NCBI GenBank assembly: GCA_014238965.1
Contig: JABAAC010000024.1
Location: 1-59,871 of the forward strand
DNA: 59,871 bases
Direction of reading: 5' to 3'
From: Phycisphaerales bacterium
GTDB lineage: Bacteria; Planctomycetota; Phycisphaerae; Phycisphaerales; SM1A02
The translations under genes were made by a program, and so were the position numbers. The notes beneath the pieces were generated by a model, which searched no databases, was not told where the DNA came from, and worked only from the letters and a program-made list of their open reading frames with translations. Shown here one piece after another: positions 46,297 to 54,944 of this stretch (the stretch's first letter is position 1; each line of letters opens with the position of its first letter).

Positions 46297-49200
46297 ATGC
46301 GAACCCCAATCATGATTGCCGCAATCGGATCGCTCGGCTTGGCAACACTGGCCCTTGGCCTCGATGCTGCCGAGCAAGATCGACAGGCCATCGACCCGAC
46401 GATTGCTGCCCCATCTGGAAGCGGCAGTTCTCGAGACAACTTCCCCAGTTTTGACAGCGTGAGCAACGGCTACAGCGAGGTTATTTCGAACCTCGATGGC
46501 AAGCCTGGTATGTACACACTGTTTACGGACAAAAAGAACAACAAGGTGCTCGCTGAACTGCCCCGCAATTTCGGTCGGCAGAACGTGTTTATCGCGTACA
46601 CCGTATCCAGCGGCATCGGCCAATCCGGCGTGCAAATGGGAGACCTATATGGTCGTTGGGAACGCATTGGTAATCGCCTTGCGTTGATCGAACCGAACTT
46701 CGATACACGCACCACCGGCGACCCACAAAGTAGAGCTGGCCACAAACGCGTCTTCACCGACCGAGTCATCCTCGATGTGCCCATTTTGAGCATTGGTAAG
46801 AAAGGTGGCCCGGTCATCAGCATTAGTGACCTGTTCGGCAAGAGCTCGAGCAAGTTCTTCGGCGGCGCAACTGCAGGTGCCAACACCAAGTTGATGACCG
46901 TTGAGAAGGCCAAGTCCTTCCCAAAGAACGTCGAACTCGCATTCAAGATGCCCATGCGTGGCGGCAAATTCGGTGAAATTGCTTATTCCATTGCTGAGAT
47001 TCCAGAAAACACCGGCTATCGCCCGCGCAAAGCAGATGAACGCGTTGGCTACTTTGCCACTGCCCACATGGACATTGGTGACGCGAGCACTGACGAACCA
47101 TGGGTCCGTTACGTCAACCGCTGGGATGTGCAAAAGGCTGATCCCAAATTGAAATTAAGCCCGCCTAAGCAACCCATCGTGTTCTACATCGAGCACACAA
47201 CGCCAGTGCGCTATCGCCGTTGGGTACGAGAGGGTATTTCCGAATGGAACAAGGCCTTCGAGAACATCGGTATCGTCAACGCCATCGAGGTGTATCAGCA
47301 AGACGAAGCGACCGGCGCCCATATGGACAAAGATCCAGAAGACGCCCGCTACAACTTCGTGCTATGGACCAATGCAAACATGGGCTTTGCAATCGGCCCA
47401 AGCCGCGTACATCCAAAGACTGGTCAAATTCTCGATGCTGACATCGTGATGGATGAAGGCTTTGTGAACTCATGGACGCGAACGTGGAACGACATCATTC
47501 CAGAGATGGCTATGGAGGGCATGGGGCCAGGCGTCTTAGAATGGCTCGAGCAAAATCCAAATTGGGACCCTCGTGTGGCCCTTGCTGACAGCACGGACCG
47601 GCCCACTGTCATTCGCGACTTGCAACGACGTGCTGCTGAACGTGCCGCTGGCACACTTCATGCGCATGGGGAAACAGCAGTCAACACGGCCCTGCTTGGC
47701 GATGAGCATCTGGACGGTCTCGTTGGTCGCCGCAGTCAGGTCAATGGCAACTGTCGGCAGGCTGCTATCAAGGCGCTTGACGTGGCAATGATGCGCATCG
47801 CACCCGAGATGCTGCTGAACCTGAACAAGCCCAAGCTCAAAGCAATTCGCAAGGGCGACCCCGTCACCGGCACGTGGATCGGCTCAATTGTGATGACTGG
47901 CCCAGAGGGCGCGATCCCAGCAATGGAGATCTCACTCATCCTGGAAATGGACGAAGCCAACTTCGTCTCCGGCTCGGTCTTCCTAGGCCCCATGGGCGAT
48001 GTCAGTGTGTCAGGCCAGTGGGACCCCGAGTCCAAAGAACTGACCCTGACACCTGATGACAAAGATGCGCCAAGCGATAAACCGCTTGTCCTCACCATCG
48101 AAGAAGGCCGAATGACCGGCACGATGGAAGAAGAACAATTCTCGATGCGCATTGAAGCGTCTCGTGAAGTCGCTGTTGAAGAAGATGATGATGACGACGT
48201 CCCCGCCGGCGGTGATCCTGTTGCCGACAATGGCCACCACGCAGACTCAGCCCACGATGAGGATGCGGATCATGAGCATGCCGACGATAAAGATGCCGAT
48301 GATGAGGAAGAGGAGACCTCTGACGAAGACGAAGCCTCAGATGAAAGCACATCAACCCCCTCTGCTCGCGATGAATTCAAGGGCGAACAGATGATCGATG
48401 GTGTGCCTGAGCGATTCATTGGCCCCATGCTTCGTGAAGTCATCATGCACGAAGTTGGGCACACGCTCGGTCTGCGGCATAACTTCAAAGGCAGCACCAT
48501 CCATACCCTCGAGGTCATTAACTCCGAAGGTCACAAGGGTGTTGCACAAAGTGGTTCGGTCATGGATTACCTCCCCACCAACATCAATTTCGAGTTGGGA
48601 GAAGCCCAGGGTGACTGGACCACCACAACAATCGGCCCATACGACTATTGGGCGATTGAGTATGGATACGGCACTGCAAAGCCAGAGAAAGTGCTCACAC
48701 GCGTCAATGAACCTGAACTCATTTACGCCACGGACGAAGACACAAGTGGCCCAGACCCACGGGCTCGTCGCTTCGACCATGGCAAGAACCCCCTGAACTA
48801 TGCAGAATCGCAAATCAAGCTGATGCAGCACTTGCGCAGCAAGATTCTGACCGAGATGGTTGAAGACGGCGAGAGTTGGGCAAAGGCCCGCCAGGCGTAT
48901 GAAATGTCGCTCGGACGACAAACACAAGCCATGGGCATCGCCTCCAACTGGATTGGTGGTTCGTACTTGAGCCGTAACAAGAAGGGTGATCCAGGTGAAA
49001 TTGACCCGGTCCGCCCGATTGAAGCGGACATGCAGCGCCGTGCGCTTCGGTTGGTTATCGACTCATCAATGCCAGACGAAGCATTCGGGCTCACGCCAGA
49101 ACTGCTTCGCAAGATGACACTGGACAAGTGGTACGACGGCGGTGGCATGCGGAACATCTCTCGTGACGAGGTCTTCCCTGTCCACGACCGCATTGCCGGC

Positions 49201-49698
49201 ATGCAGGCTGTCGCGCTCACACAGGTGCTCAACCCACAGACGCTCGGTCGTATCTACGACAACGAGTTCCGTGCCCTGCCCGATGAAGATGTGCTCACCG
49301 TGCCCGAAACCATGGGCATGGTTCGCGATGCTGCGTGGACGGAACTGGGTGGAACGCCCAACGCTGAGTGCTCAGATCGTACACCGTACATCTCCAGTCT
49401 TCGTCGCAACCTGCAACGATCGCACCTCGATCGATTGATCGCACTGAGTATGCCTGGCAACGGATTTGGGTCGGCATCGACGCCGGTTTCAAACTTGAGC
49501 CGCATGCAACTGCGTGACTTGCAAACGCAAATCGATTTGATCTTGCAACGCGATGGCCGCCGCATGGATGCCTACTCTCGAGCCCACTTGGCTGAAGCAA
49601 GTTCGCTTATTGGCCGGGCTTTGGAAGCCCAGATCATCACAAGTGCTGGTTCTGGCGGATCGTCTGGTGGCCGCTTCCGTGGAACGCCTTCAGAGTGA
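46297..49698 (+). CDS. Secreted zinc metalloprotease with inserted acidic region
   Basis: A protein of 1133 residues, starting with a signal peptide (MRTPIMIAAIGSLGLATLALG). It resembles the DUF5117/DUF4953 metalloproteases, usually 800-900 residues: the zinc motif HEVGHTLGLRH is at 718-728, with GLRHNFKG, SVMDYLP and the C-terminal ISRDEVFPVHDRIAGMQAVALTQVLNP (partial). Between the N-terminal region and the zinc motif is an insertion of about 170 residues (520-690): a small beta-rich domain (GTWIGSIVMTGPEGAIP..., VSGQWDPESKELTLTP) followed by a very acidic stretch (DDDDDV through EEEETSDEDEASD). AGGAGG at 46283-46288 is an excellent ribosome site. A terminator follows at 49747. Confidence 0.87.
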   Translation: MRTPIMIAAIGSLGLATLALGLDAAEQDRQAIDPTIAAPSGSGSSRDNFPSFDSVSNGYSEVISNLDGKPGMYTLFTDKKNNKVLAELPRNFGRQNVFIAYTVSSGIGQSGVQMGDLYGRWERIGNRLALIEPNFDTRTTGDPQSRAGHKRVFTDRVILDVPILSIGKKGGPVISISDLFGKSSSKFFGGATAGANTKLMTVEKAKSFPKNVELAFKMPMRGGKFGEIAYSIAEIPENTGYRPRKADERVGYFATAHMDIGDASTDEPWVRYVNRWDVQKADPKLKLSPPKQPIVFYIEHTTPVRYRRWVREGISEWNKAFENIGIVNAIEVYQQDEATGAHMDKDPEDARYNFVLWTNANMGFAIGPSRVHPKTGQILDADIVMDEGFVNSWTRTWNDIIPEMAMEGMGPGVLEWLEQNPNWDPRVALADSTDRPTVIRDLQRRAAERAAGTLHAHGETAVNTALLGDEHLDGLVGRRSQVNGNCRQAAIKALDVAMMRIAPEMLLNLNKPKLKAIRKGDPVTGTWIGSIVMTGPEGAIPAMEISLILEMDEANFVSGSVFLGPMGDVSVSGQWDPESKELTLTPDDKDAPSDKPLVLTIEEGRMTGTMEEEQFSMRIEASREVAVEEDDDDDVPAGGDPVADNGHHADSAHDEDADHEHADDKDADDEEEETSDEDEASDESTSTPSARDEFKGEQMIDGVPERFIGPMLREVIMHEVGHTLGLRHNFKGSTIHTLEVINSEGHKGVAQSGSVMDYLPTNINFELGEAQGDWTTTTIGPYDYWAIEYGYGTAKPEKVLTRVNEPELIYATDEDTSGPDPRARRFDHGKNPLNYAESQIKLMQHLRSKILTEMVEDGESWAKARQAYEMSLGRQTQAMGIASNWIGGSYLSRNKKGDPGEIDPVRPIEADMQRRALRLVIDSSMPDEAFGLTPELLRKMTLDKWYDGGGMRNISRDEVFPVHDRIAGMQAVALTQVLNPQTLGRIYDNEFRALPDEDVLTVPETMGMVRDAAWTELGGTPNAECSDRTPYISSLRRNLQRSHLDRLIALSMPGNGFGSASTPVSNLSRMQLRDLQTQIDLILQRDGRRMDAYSRAHLAEASSLIGRALEAQIITSAGSGGSSGGRFRGTPSE

Positions 49699-49746
49699 CC
49701 CCCTGGCAATAACAAACCCAAAATCCTCCGTTTGGAGGTCGATCGA

Positions 49747-49783
49747 CCACGGGCTCACCTTCGGGTGCGCTCGTGGCGTTTTT
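49747..49783 (+). terminator. Intrinsic terminator after the metalloprotease gene
   Basis: A hairpin with outer stem CCACG/CGTGG, inner stem CACC/GGTG and a TTCG loop, one mismatch between, is followed by CG and five T at 49779-49783. A smaller hairpin, CCTCC/GGAGG at 49725-49738, precedes it. The following gene starts at 49810, so it would need its own promoter or read-through. Confidence 0.8.
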
Positions 49784-49809
49784 GCCAAAGGCAGTACTGT
49801 GCATCGTTC

Positions 49810-50949
49810 ATGACAACCATCCACGCCGGCATTCCCGCATCCAACAACACGCTCTATCGATCAATTCGATTCCTTGTAGGCGATCCCGCAGCACTGATCA
49901 TTCGTGACGATGGCACGCGTGCACTGATCATTCGTGATATCGAAATGAACCGCGCTCGCCAGAACGCTCGTGCCGATGTCGTGCACTGTCCTGCTGACTT
50001 CACGCCCAATGGCGGCCTGTCGGGTGACCGCGAAACAGCAACGGCGCAGGCACTCGCTGAGTTGCTTCGACGCGACGGCATTGCTTCCGTGCGTGCAGAT
50101 CGATCGCTGGCGTTGTCCTTCGTGCACGAACTCAACGAAGCAGACATTGCAATCGAGTACGACGCAGACCTCGGCGTGCTGGACCGTCGGTCCAAAGACT
50201 CCCAAGAAGTCGAGTCGCTTCGTCAGGCCCAATCACAAACGCAGCTTGCCATCGAAAAGGCATGCCGAACCATTGCACGCTGCACCGCTGACCGCAATGG
50301 GTTGCTTCAACTAGAAAACGAGCCCGTCACCAGTGAACGCATCCGAACGCTGATCGACATGCACTTACTGCAAGCAGGCTTCAACAACCCAACAAGTATT
50401 GTTGCCGGTGGTGTACAAGGCGCTGATTGCCACGACTACGGCCATGGACCCCTTCGCACGAGCGAGCCCATCATTATTGATGTATTCCCCCGCTGTAAAA
50501 CGAGCCGATACAACGGCGATTGCACTCGCACTGTGGTGCATGGTGATATTCCAGAGACAATCGCAACGATGCATGCGGCAGTACTTGCGTCAAAGGCTGC
50601 CGCTGAAGCCTTCACCAAGCCAGGGGTTACGGGGGAAGCTGTGCACGAAGAAACGTGCCGTGTGCTCATTAAGCATGGATATGCCGTGGGCTTGCCCGAT
50701 GCCGATGCTTCAGCTGACCGTATTGCCATTGTGCATGGCACTGGCCATGGCATTGGACTGGACGTTCATGAACCACCATTGCTCGATCGCGGTGGCCCGA
50801 AACTCCTTAAAGGCGATGTGCTGACCATTGAGCCAGGGCTCTACGGGCCTTCGGTGGGCGGCCTTCGCCTCGAGGATATGGTTCTGGTCACGGCAGGGGG
50901 CTGTGAAGATCTGGGCACCGGGCTGCACATGGGCCTTGACTGGAGTTGA
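49810..50949 (+). CDS. Xaa-Pro aminopeptidase-like M24 peptidase
   Basis: A protein of 379 residues with the pita-bread fold. The five metal ligands of M24 are all visible: Asp in IIIDVFPRC, Asp in NGDCTRTVV, His in HGTGHGIGLDVHEPP, Glu in LTIEPGLY and Glu in GLRLEDMVLVT. The N-terminal third is a creatinase-like domain. Preceded by the terminator, so it probably begins its own transcript. The ATG at 49810 was chosen over a TTG-start extension that would run through the terminator. A secreted esterase follows with a gap of 3 bases. Confidence 0.92.
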   Translation: MTTIHAGIPASNNTLYRSIRFLVGDPAALIIRDDGTRALIIRDIEMNRARQNARADVVHCPADFTPNGGLSGDRETATAQALAELLRRDGIASVRADRSLALSFVHELNEADIAIEYDADLGVLDRRSKDSQEVESLRQAQSQTQLAIEKACRTIARCTADRNGLLQLENEPVTSERIRTLIDMHLLQAGFNNPTSIVAGGVQGADCHDYGHGPLRTSEPIIIDVFPRCKTSRYNGDCTRTVVHGDIPETIATMHAAVLASKAAAEAFTKPGVTGEAVHEETCRVLIKHGYAVGLPDADASADRIAIVHGTGHGIGLDVHEPPLLDRGGPKLLKGDVLTIEPGLYGPSVGGLRLEDMVLVTAGGCEDLGTGLHMGLDWS

Positions 50950-50952
50950 CCG

Positions 50953-51768
50953 ATGAGGATGTTTGCAATGATGACCGCAATGGTGTTCTCTCTTGCAGCC
51001 TTGTCTGCCAGTCATGCTGATCCCATCAGCGATCAATTTACTGAGGGCGTCATTCAGCACGATGGGCAAGACTACCCCTATCGCTTGTTGGTTCCGGAAG
51101 ATCCCGAAACGGCCCAGCCCTTGGTCGTCTTTCTGCACGGAGCAGGTGAACGCGGTAGTAACAACACAAGTCAACTAGGCCACTTTCCAAAGCGGGTTGT
51201 GACCGAACCTCAGTTCAAAGGCAAGCCCTGCTATGTGCTGGCCATGCAGTGCCCAAAAGACGATCAGTGGGCCAGCTACAAGACCAGAAGATCTGTACCT
51301 GGGCCGCCACGTGCCGCGATGGTCGCGTTAATCAAGGCGATGGCGAAGACTGTCTCTGGCCACAATGTGGATGCGAATCGAATCTACCTTGTAGGCCTGT
51401 CAATGGGCGGATACGGAAGTTGGGACCTCGCTGCGCGACACCCCGATTGGTTTGCTGCTGTCGTTCCCGTGTGTGGCGGAGGACACACGGCAACAGCTCA
51501 ATCGCTGATCGATGTGCCTATCTGGGCCTTTCATGGCACAGCAGACCGTGTCGTACCCGAGCGTGAGTCTGCTCGAATGGTTGATGCGATTCGCGATGCC
51601 GGAGGCCGACCAGCCTATACACCCTTAAAGGGCGTTGGCCACAATTCATGGAACTTCGCCTACGGCCCACACGGCGCCATGGAGTGGATGTTTGCACAGC
51701 GCAATGCACAAACGCCAAGCATCACGACAGACAGCACCATTGACGTCTCAAAGACACCAGAGCCCTGA
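50953..51768 (+). CDS. Secreted alpha/beta-hydrolase (esterase)
   Basis: A protein of 271 residues with a signal peptide (MRMFAMMTAMVFSLAALSASHA). The nucleophile elbow is GLSMGGYG (Ser), with Asp in HGTADRVVP and His in GVGHNSW completing the triad; VFLHGAGERGSNN gives the oxyanion part. Similar proteins include feruloyl-esterase and PHB-depolymerase-like enzymes. It starts 3 bases after the M24 gene, so the two are co-transcribed. It ends exactly where the convergent interrupted gene ends (51769). Confidence 0.88.
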   Translation: MRMFAMMTAMVFSLAALSASHADPISDQFTEGVIQHDGQDYPYRLLVPEDPETAQPLVVFLHGAGERGSNNTSQLGHFPKRVVTEPQFKGKPCYVLAMQCPKDDQWASYKTRRSVPGPPRAAMVALIKAMAKTVSGHNVDANRIYLVGLSMGGYGSWDLAARHPDWFAAVVPVCGGGHTATAQSLIDVPIWAFHGTADRVVPERESARMVDAIRDAGGRPAYTPLKGVGHNSWNFAYGPHGAMEWMFAQRNAQTPSITTDSTIDVSKTPEP

Positions 51769-52149
51769 TCAGATCTTGTTGCCCAGCATGTGCGTGATGT
51801 AGGTGTTGAAATGATCCAAGTTGCCCTCCCAAGGCAGTTGGCCACTGGAAACCAATAGACCTCAGTGCAAGAACCAGTGCACGCGGTCCTGCCTTGACCT
51901 GGCAGCGTTGGGGTGCCCGAGACCCTTTGTCAGCACACCTTCAATGACTCTGTACGACGATGTCTCTGGGGGAGGCACCTTGGCCTTCTTTGGATCAGCC
52001 TCCAAACTTTCCCCACACCAAAATGCGCTCCGGGTGAGCGCTTTGGCAAAGGGATCTCCCCCCATGCTCTTTGTGGCCTTTCCAGCCTTGATGGCGTTCT
52101 CGTGACACGGATCAAGCACCCATTGCAGAATCGAAGCCATCGCCTGCAT
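51769..52149 (-). pseudogene. Small gene interrupted by an in-frame TGA
   Basis: The minus-strand frame from ATG at 52149 runs 95 codons to a TGA at 51864-51862 and continues in the same frame for 30 sense codons to a second TGA (51771-51769). The tail after the first TGA, ending QLPWEGNLDHFNTYITHMLGNKI (partial), looks like genuine protein, and the part before it, with ALTRSAFWCGESL and VPPPETSSYRVIEGVL, does too. Family not recognised. Possible readings are a nonsense mutation (CGA, TGG or GGA to TGA), a sequencing error, read-through, or selenocysteine. It lies 52 bases downstream of the M48 protease gene, in the same direction. Confidence 0.6.
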
Positions 52150-52201
52150 GTGAAGTTCAATGCGTCGTCTTCAAACCTGTTCCATGACCGATGACATGGG
52201 C

Positions 52202-54229
52202 TCAGGCTGCGTCCGGGACGACCGGTGGCATGGGCACGGCGAGCATCTCGGCGATGGCCCGAACCATTTCCGCCTCGGCCACCGTGGTCTTACCGTCATG
52301 TTCAACGGCTTCAACGGCAGCTTGGAGCAATCGGCCACGCTCGGCGAAACGAAGTGTTCGCAGGTCGTGGACTGCTTTATTGAGTTCCTTGAGTGTGACC
52401 GAGGGTTGCGTTGCTGGTGGCGAAAGCCCAAGGGATGCGCACGTGCTGCGAAGCACCCCAAGACCATCTTCACCCTCACCATGACCGGCGTTCACAGTTA
52501 CGGCAAGCAATGCTGTCACTGCTTGCCCCACTGCGGTGATCGACGCTGTGGGCCGATGCTCCGCCGAACCGCCTCGATCAAGCGCCGCATCAATGAGCAC
52601 CGCAGCAATCCACTCGAATCTTGTCACCGCCCCGTCTGCCATGACTAACTGCTCCACAGCGTTGCGAAGCGTTGAGCCTTGTGTTGAGGAGAGCTTCGAC
52701 AGAGCCGGGGATGCAAGATCAAGCAACGGCACCCGACAGCGATCGTCAAGGTTGTCAAAGCCGGGCATGAGTCGCTTTACAACACGAACAGTCTGGTCAC
52801 CCATCACCTGCTCGACAGCAGCCATCTGCTTTGTGACAGCCTCAACATCCGCCCCTTGTTCATGCACAAGCATGGCAAGTACGAGACCAGGCACTTGCTC
52901 CGGTGCCCTAGCTGCTGCGCGCAGTAAATCGGGAATGCTTGAGAGCACCTGTCGTGTCCAGGCAACGTCGATGCCTCCAACCTGCCCCACCTTGCCAAGT
53001 GAATCGGCCATAGCCGCTACGGTCACCGCACCGAGCATGCCTGCCATGGCCTGACCGCCAGCAGCTTGGCGAGCGGATTGCCCAGCGCTCCAGCGATCAC
53101 TGGCTTGCTTAGGGGACATGGCAACCGACAACTCCTCGACATCTTCAACGGGAATCCCCTCGATGCGAGCAATTCGGTCTTGAAGCGGCGGATGCGAGTC
53201 AAACATCGACGGCATCGCTTGGTTGAAAAACATGTGATTGAATTGACTGGTTTCGGTCGCAAGTTTGGTCTGGGCCGCTGGCACCGCTGCGATGCGTCGC
53301 AGCGCACCACCAATGCCGTTGGTGTCCCGCGTGTACTGCACAGCGCTCGCGTCGGCAAGGTATTCCCGCTGCCTGGAGACTGCCGCTTGAATAAGCCGTG
53401 CTACCAGCGTCCCCGCAAATCCAATGATGCACAGGAGCAAGCCCAACAACATGACACCCAATGCAATAGGCAGGCCATTATTCCCACCCTTACCACCGGA
53501 ACTGCTTCGGCCGCCACCACTGAACAGCAATGCATAGCCCACGTATCTCCACAATACGAAGCCAGTGATGCCCAAGGCCATGACGCCCGTCACCACTGCA
53601 ACGAGTCGTATATTCAGTCGCATGTCGCCATTGAAGATGTGACTAAATTCATGCGCCACCACGCCCTGTAATTCGTCTCGCTTCAAGTTGGCAATGATGC
53701 CCTGAGTCAAACCAATGACTGCCTGATCAACACTGTGCCCCGCAGCGAATGCGTTTATCGCGTCGCTGGGCATGACATACACCGGCGGCACCGGCATGCC
53801 CGAAGCGATTGCCATTTCCTCCACGACATTCAATGCGCGTCGTTCATCTGGATCACGAGTGTCCAAATTGATACGGCGACCACCGAGCATCTCTGCCACG
53901 GCCTCGCCACCGCTTCGCAGTTGCAGCCATCGGTACAAAAAGCCGCCACCGACAATGATCAACATGAACGCAAAAACCGCCAATGCAACACGCCAGTCCC
54001 ACCAGATGGCTTCCTGCTCGACCCATCGCTCAGGCGCGCCCTCGTACACCCGACGCCCAGCTCTTGCTGCTTGGGCGTCCTGCTCACGGAAGTACCCGCC
54101 GCCAAGATGAATGATGAGCATGACCGCCGCGTAGACGGCCACCGTCATCGCCATGAGACCGGCGATGAGCATTCCAACAAGACGACCACTCTTGCGGTGC
54201 GCCTGATCTTGGGCTTCGAAGAAATCCAC
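52202..54229 (-). CDS. M48-family membrane metallopeptidase with C-terminal TerB-like domain
   Basis: A protein of 675 residues. Two N-terminal membrane helices (19-40 and 84-105), then the HtpX-like peptidase with HEFSH at 193-197 and the third ligand in QREYLADASAV. Two further helices lie between. The C-terminal 100 residues, with ERGRLLQAAVEAVEHDGKTTVAEAEMVRAIAEML (partial), have the TerB-type helical pattern and end in the usual MPPV. This architecture is known in gene pairs with LemA, as here: the lemA stop is 32 bases upstream. It probably degrades membrane proteins. Confidence 0.9.
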   Translation of the reverse strand: MDFFEAQDQAHRKSGRLVGMLIAGLMAMTVAVYAAVMLIIHLGGGYFREQDAQAARAGRRVYEGAPERWVEQEAIWWDWRVALAVFAFMLIIVGGGFLYRWLQLRSGGEAVAEMLGGRRINLDTRDPDERRALNVVEEMAIASGMPVPPVYVMPSDAINAFAAGHSVDQAVIGLTQGIIANLKRDELQGVVAHEFSHIFNGDMRLNIRLVAVVTGVMALGITGFVLWRYVGYALLFSGGGRSSSGGKGGNNGLPIALGVMLLGLLLCIIGFAGTLVARLIQAAVSRQREYLADASAVQYTRDTNGIGGALRRIAAVPAAQTKLATETSQFNHMFFNQAMPSMFDSHPPLQDRIARIEGIPVEDVEELSVAMSPKQASDRWSAGQSARQAAGGQAMAGMLGAVTVAAMADSLGKVGQVGGIDVAWTRQVLSSIPDLLRAAARAPEQVPGLVLAMLVHEQGADVEAVTKQMAAVEQVMGDQTVRVVKRLMPGFDNLDDRCRVPLLDLASPALSKLSSTQGSTLRNAVEQLVMADGAVTRFEWIAAVLIDAALDRGGSAEHRPTASITAVGQAVTALLAVTVNAGHGEGEDGLGVLRSTCASLGLSPPATQPSVTLKELNKAVHDLRTLRFAERGRLLQAAVEAVEHDGKTTVAEAEMVRAIAEMLAVPMPPVVPDAA

Positions 54230-54261
54230 TCAGCAGTATCCCGTGTGGTTCAGGCGTGGCA

Positions 54262-54885
54262 TCAAGCCCCGAAGTCCACCTTCGGCGCGGCTTTCACTTC
54301 AGCGCTTTCCACTTCCCACATTGCCGACTCGGCAAAGTTGAACATTCCAGCAACAATGTTCGATGGGAATTGCTGCCGACCATTGTTGTAGTGCATGACC
54401 GAGTCGTTGTAGGCCTGGCGAGAAAAAGCAACTTTGTTCTCTGTGGTCGTCAATTCCTCTTGCACCTGCATCATGTTCTCGTTGGCCTTGAGATCTGGAT
54501 AGGCCTCGGCCACTGCCATCAAACGACCCAACACGCCAGACAGGCCAGCTTCTGCGCCAGCGAACGCCTTCATGTTGGCGGCACTTGTTGGGTCTGCACC
54601 CATGGCACCAGCGGCAGACTGGGCCATATTGCGCGCCTGTGTGACCGCTTCAAGTGTCTCAGACTCGTGCTTCATGTAGCCCTTGGCGGTTTCGACAAGA
54701 TTAGGGATCAAGTCATATCGACGCTGCAACTGCACGTCGATCTGCGCCCAAGCGTTCTTCACCCGGTTTCGCATGGCAACAAGGCCGTTGTACATGCCGA
54801 TGAGCCAGATGATCAGTAGGAGCAGCACGCCGCCAATCACGATGGCGACAATGGCTCCGGTTCCAAGTGCAAGTAATACGTTCAT
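54262..54885 (-). CDS. lemA: LemA family protein
   Basis: A protein of 207 residues: one N-terminal membrane helix (about 5-30), then LVAMRNRVKNAWAQIDVQLQRRYDLIPNLVETAKGYMKHE (partial), the family hallmark, a coiled-coil four-helix core, and VAFSRQAYNDSVMHYNNGRQQFPSNIVA (partial). LemA is linked to membrane-anchored M48 proteases; the next gene is one. A GGAGG-type site precedes the ATG by about 8 bases on the minus strand. Confidence 0.95.
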   Translation of the reverse strand: MNVLLALGTGAIVAIVIGGVLLLLIIWLIGMYNGLVAMRNRVKNAWAQIDVQLQRRYDLIPNLVETAKGYMKHESETLEAVTQARNMAQSAAGAMGADPTSAANMKAFAGAEAGLSGVLGRLMAVAEAYPDLKANENMMQVQEELTTTENKVAFSRQAYNDSVMHYNNGRQQFPSNIVAGMFNFAESAMWEVESAEVKAAPKVDFGA

Positions 54886-54911
54886 AGGGGTCTCCCTCCC
54901 GTGTGAGTTTC

Positions 54912-54940
54912 AATAACTAAGAGCAGCATAGACAAGTCAA
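54912..54940 (-). promoter_or_regulatory. Possible promoter of lemA
   Basis: On the minus strand TTGACT (54935-54940), one base from the -35 consensus, is followed after 17 bases by GTTATT (54912-54917), a poor -10. The lemA ATG would start about 27 bases downstream. Weakly supported. Confidence 0.28.
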
Positions 54941-54944
54941 GCCA

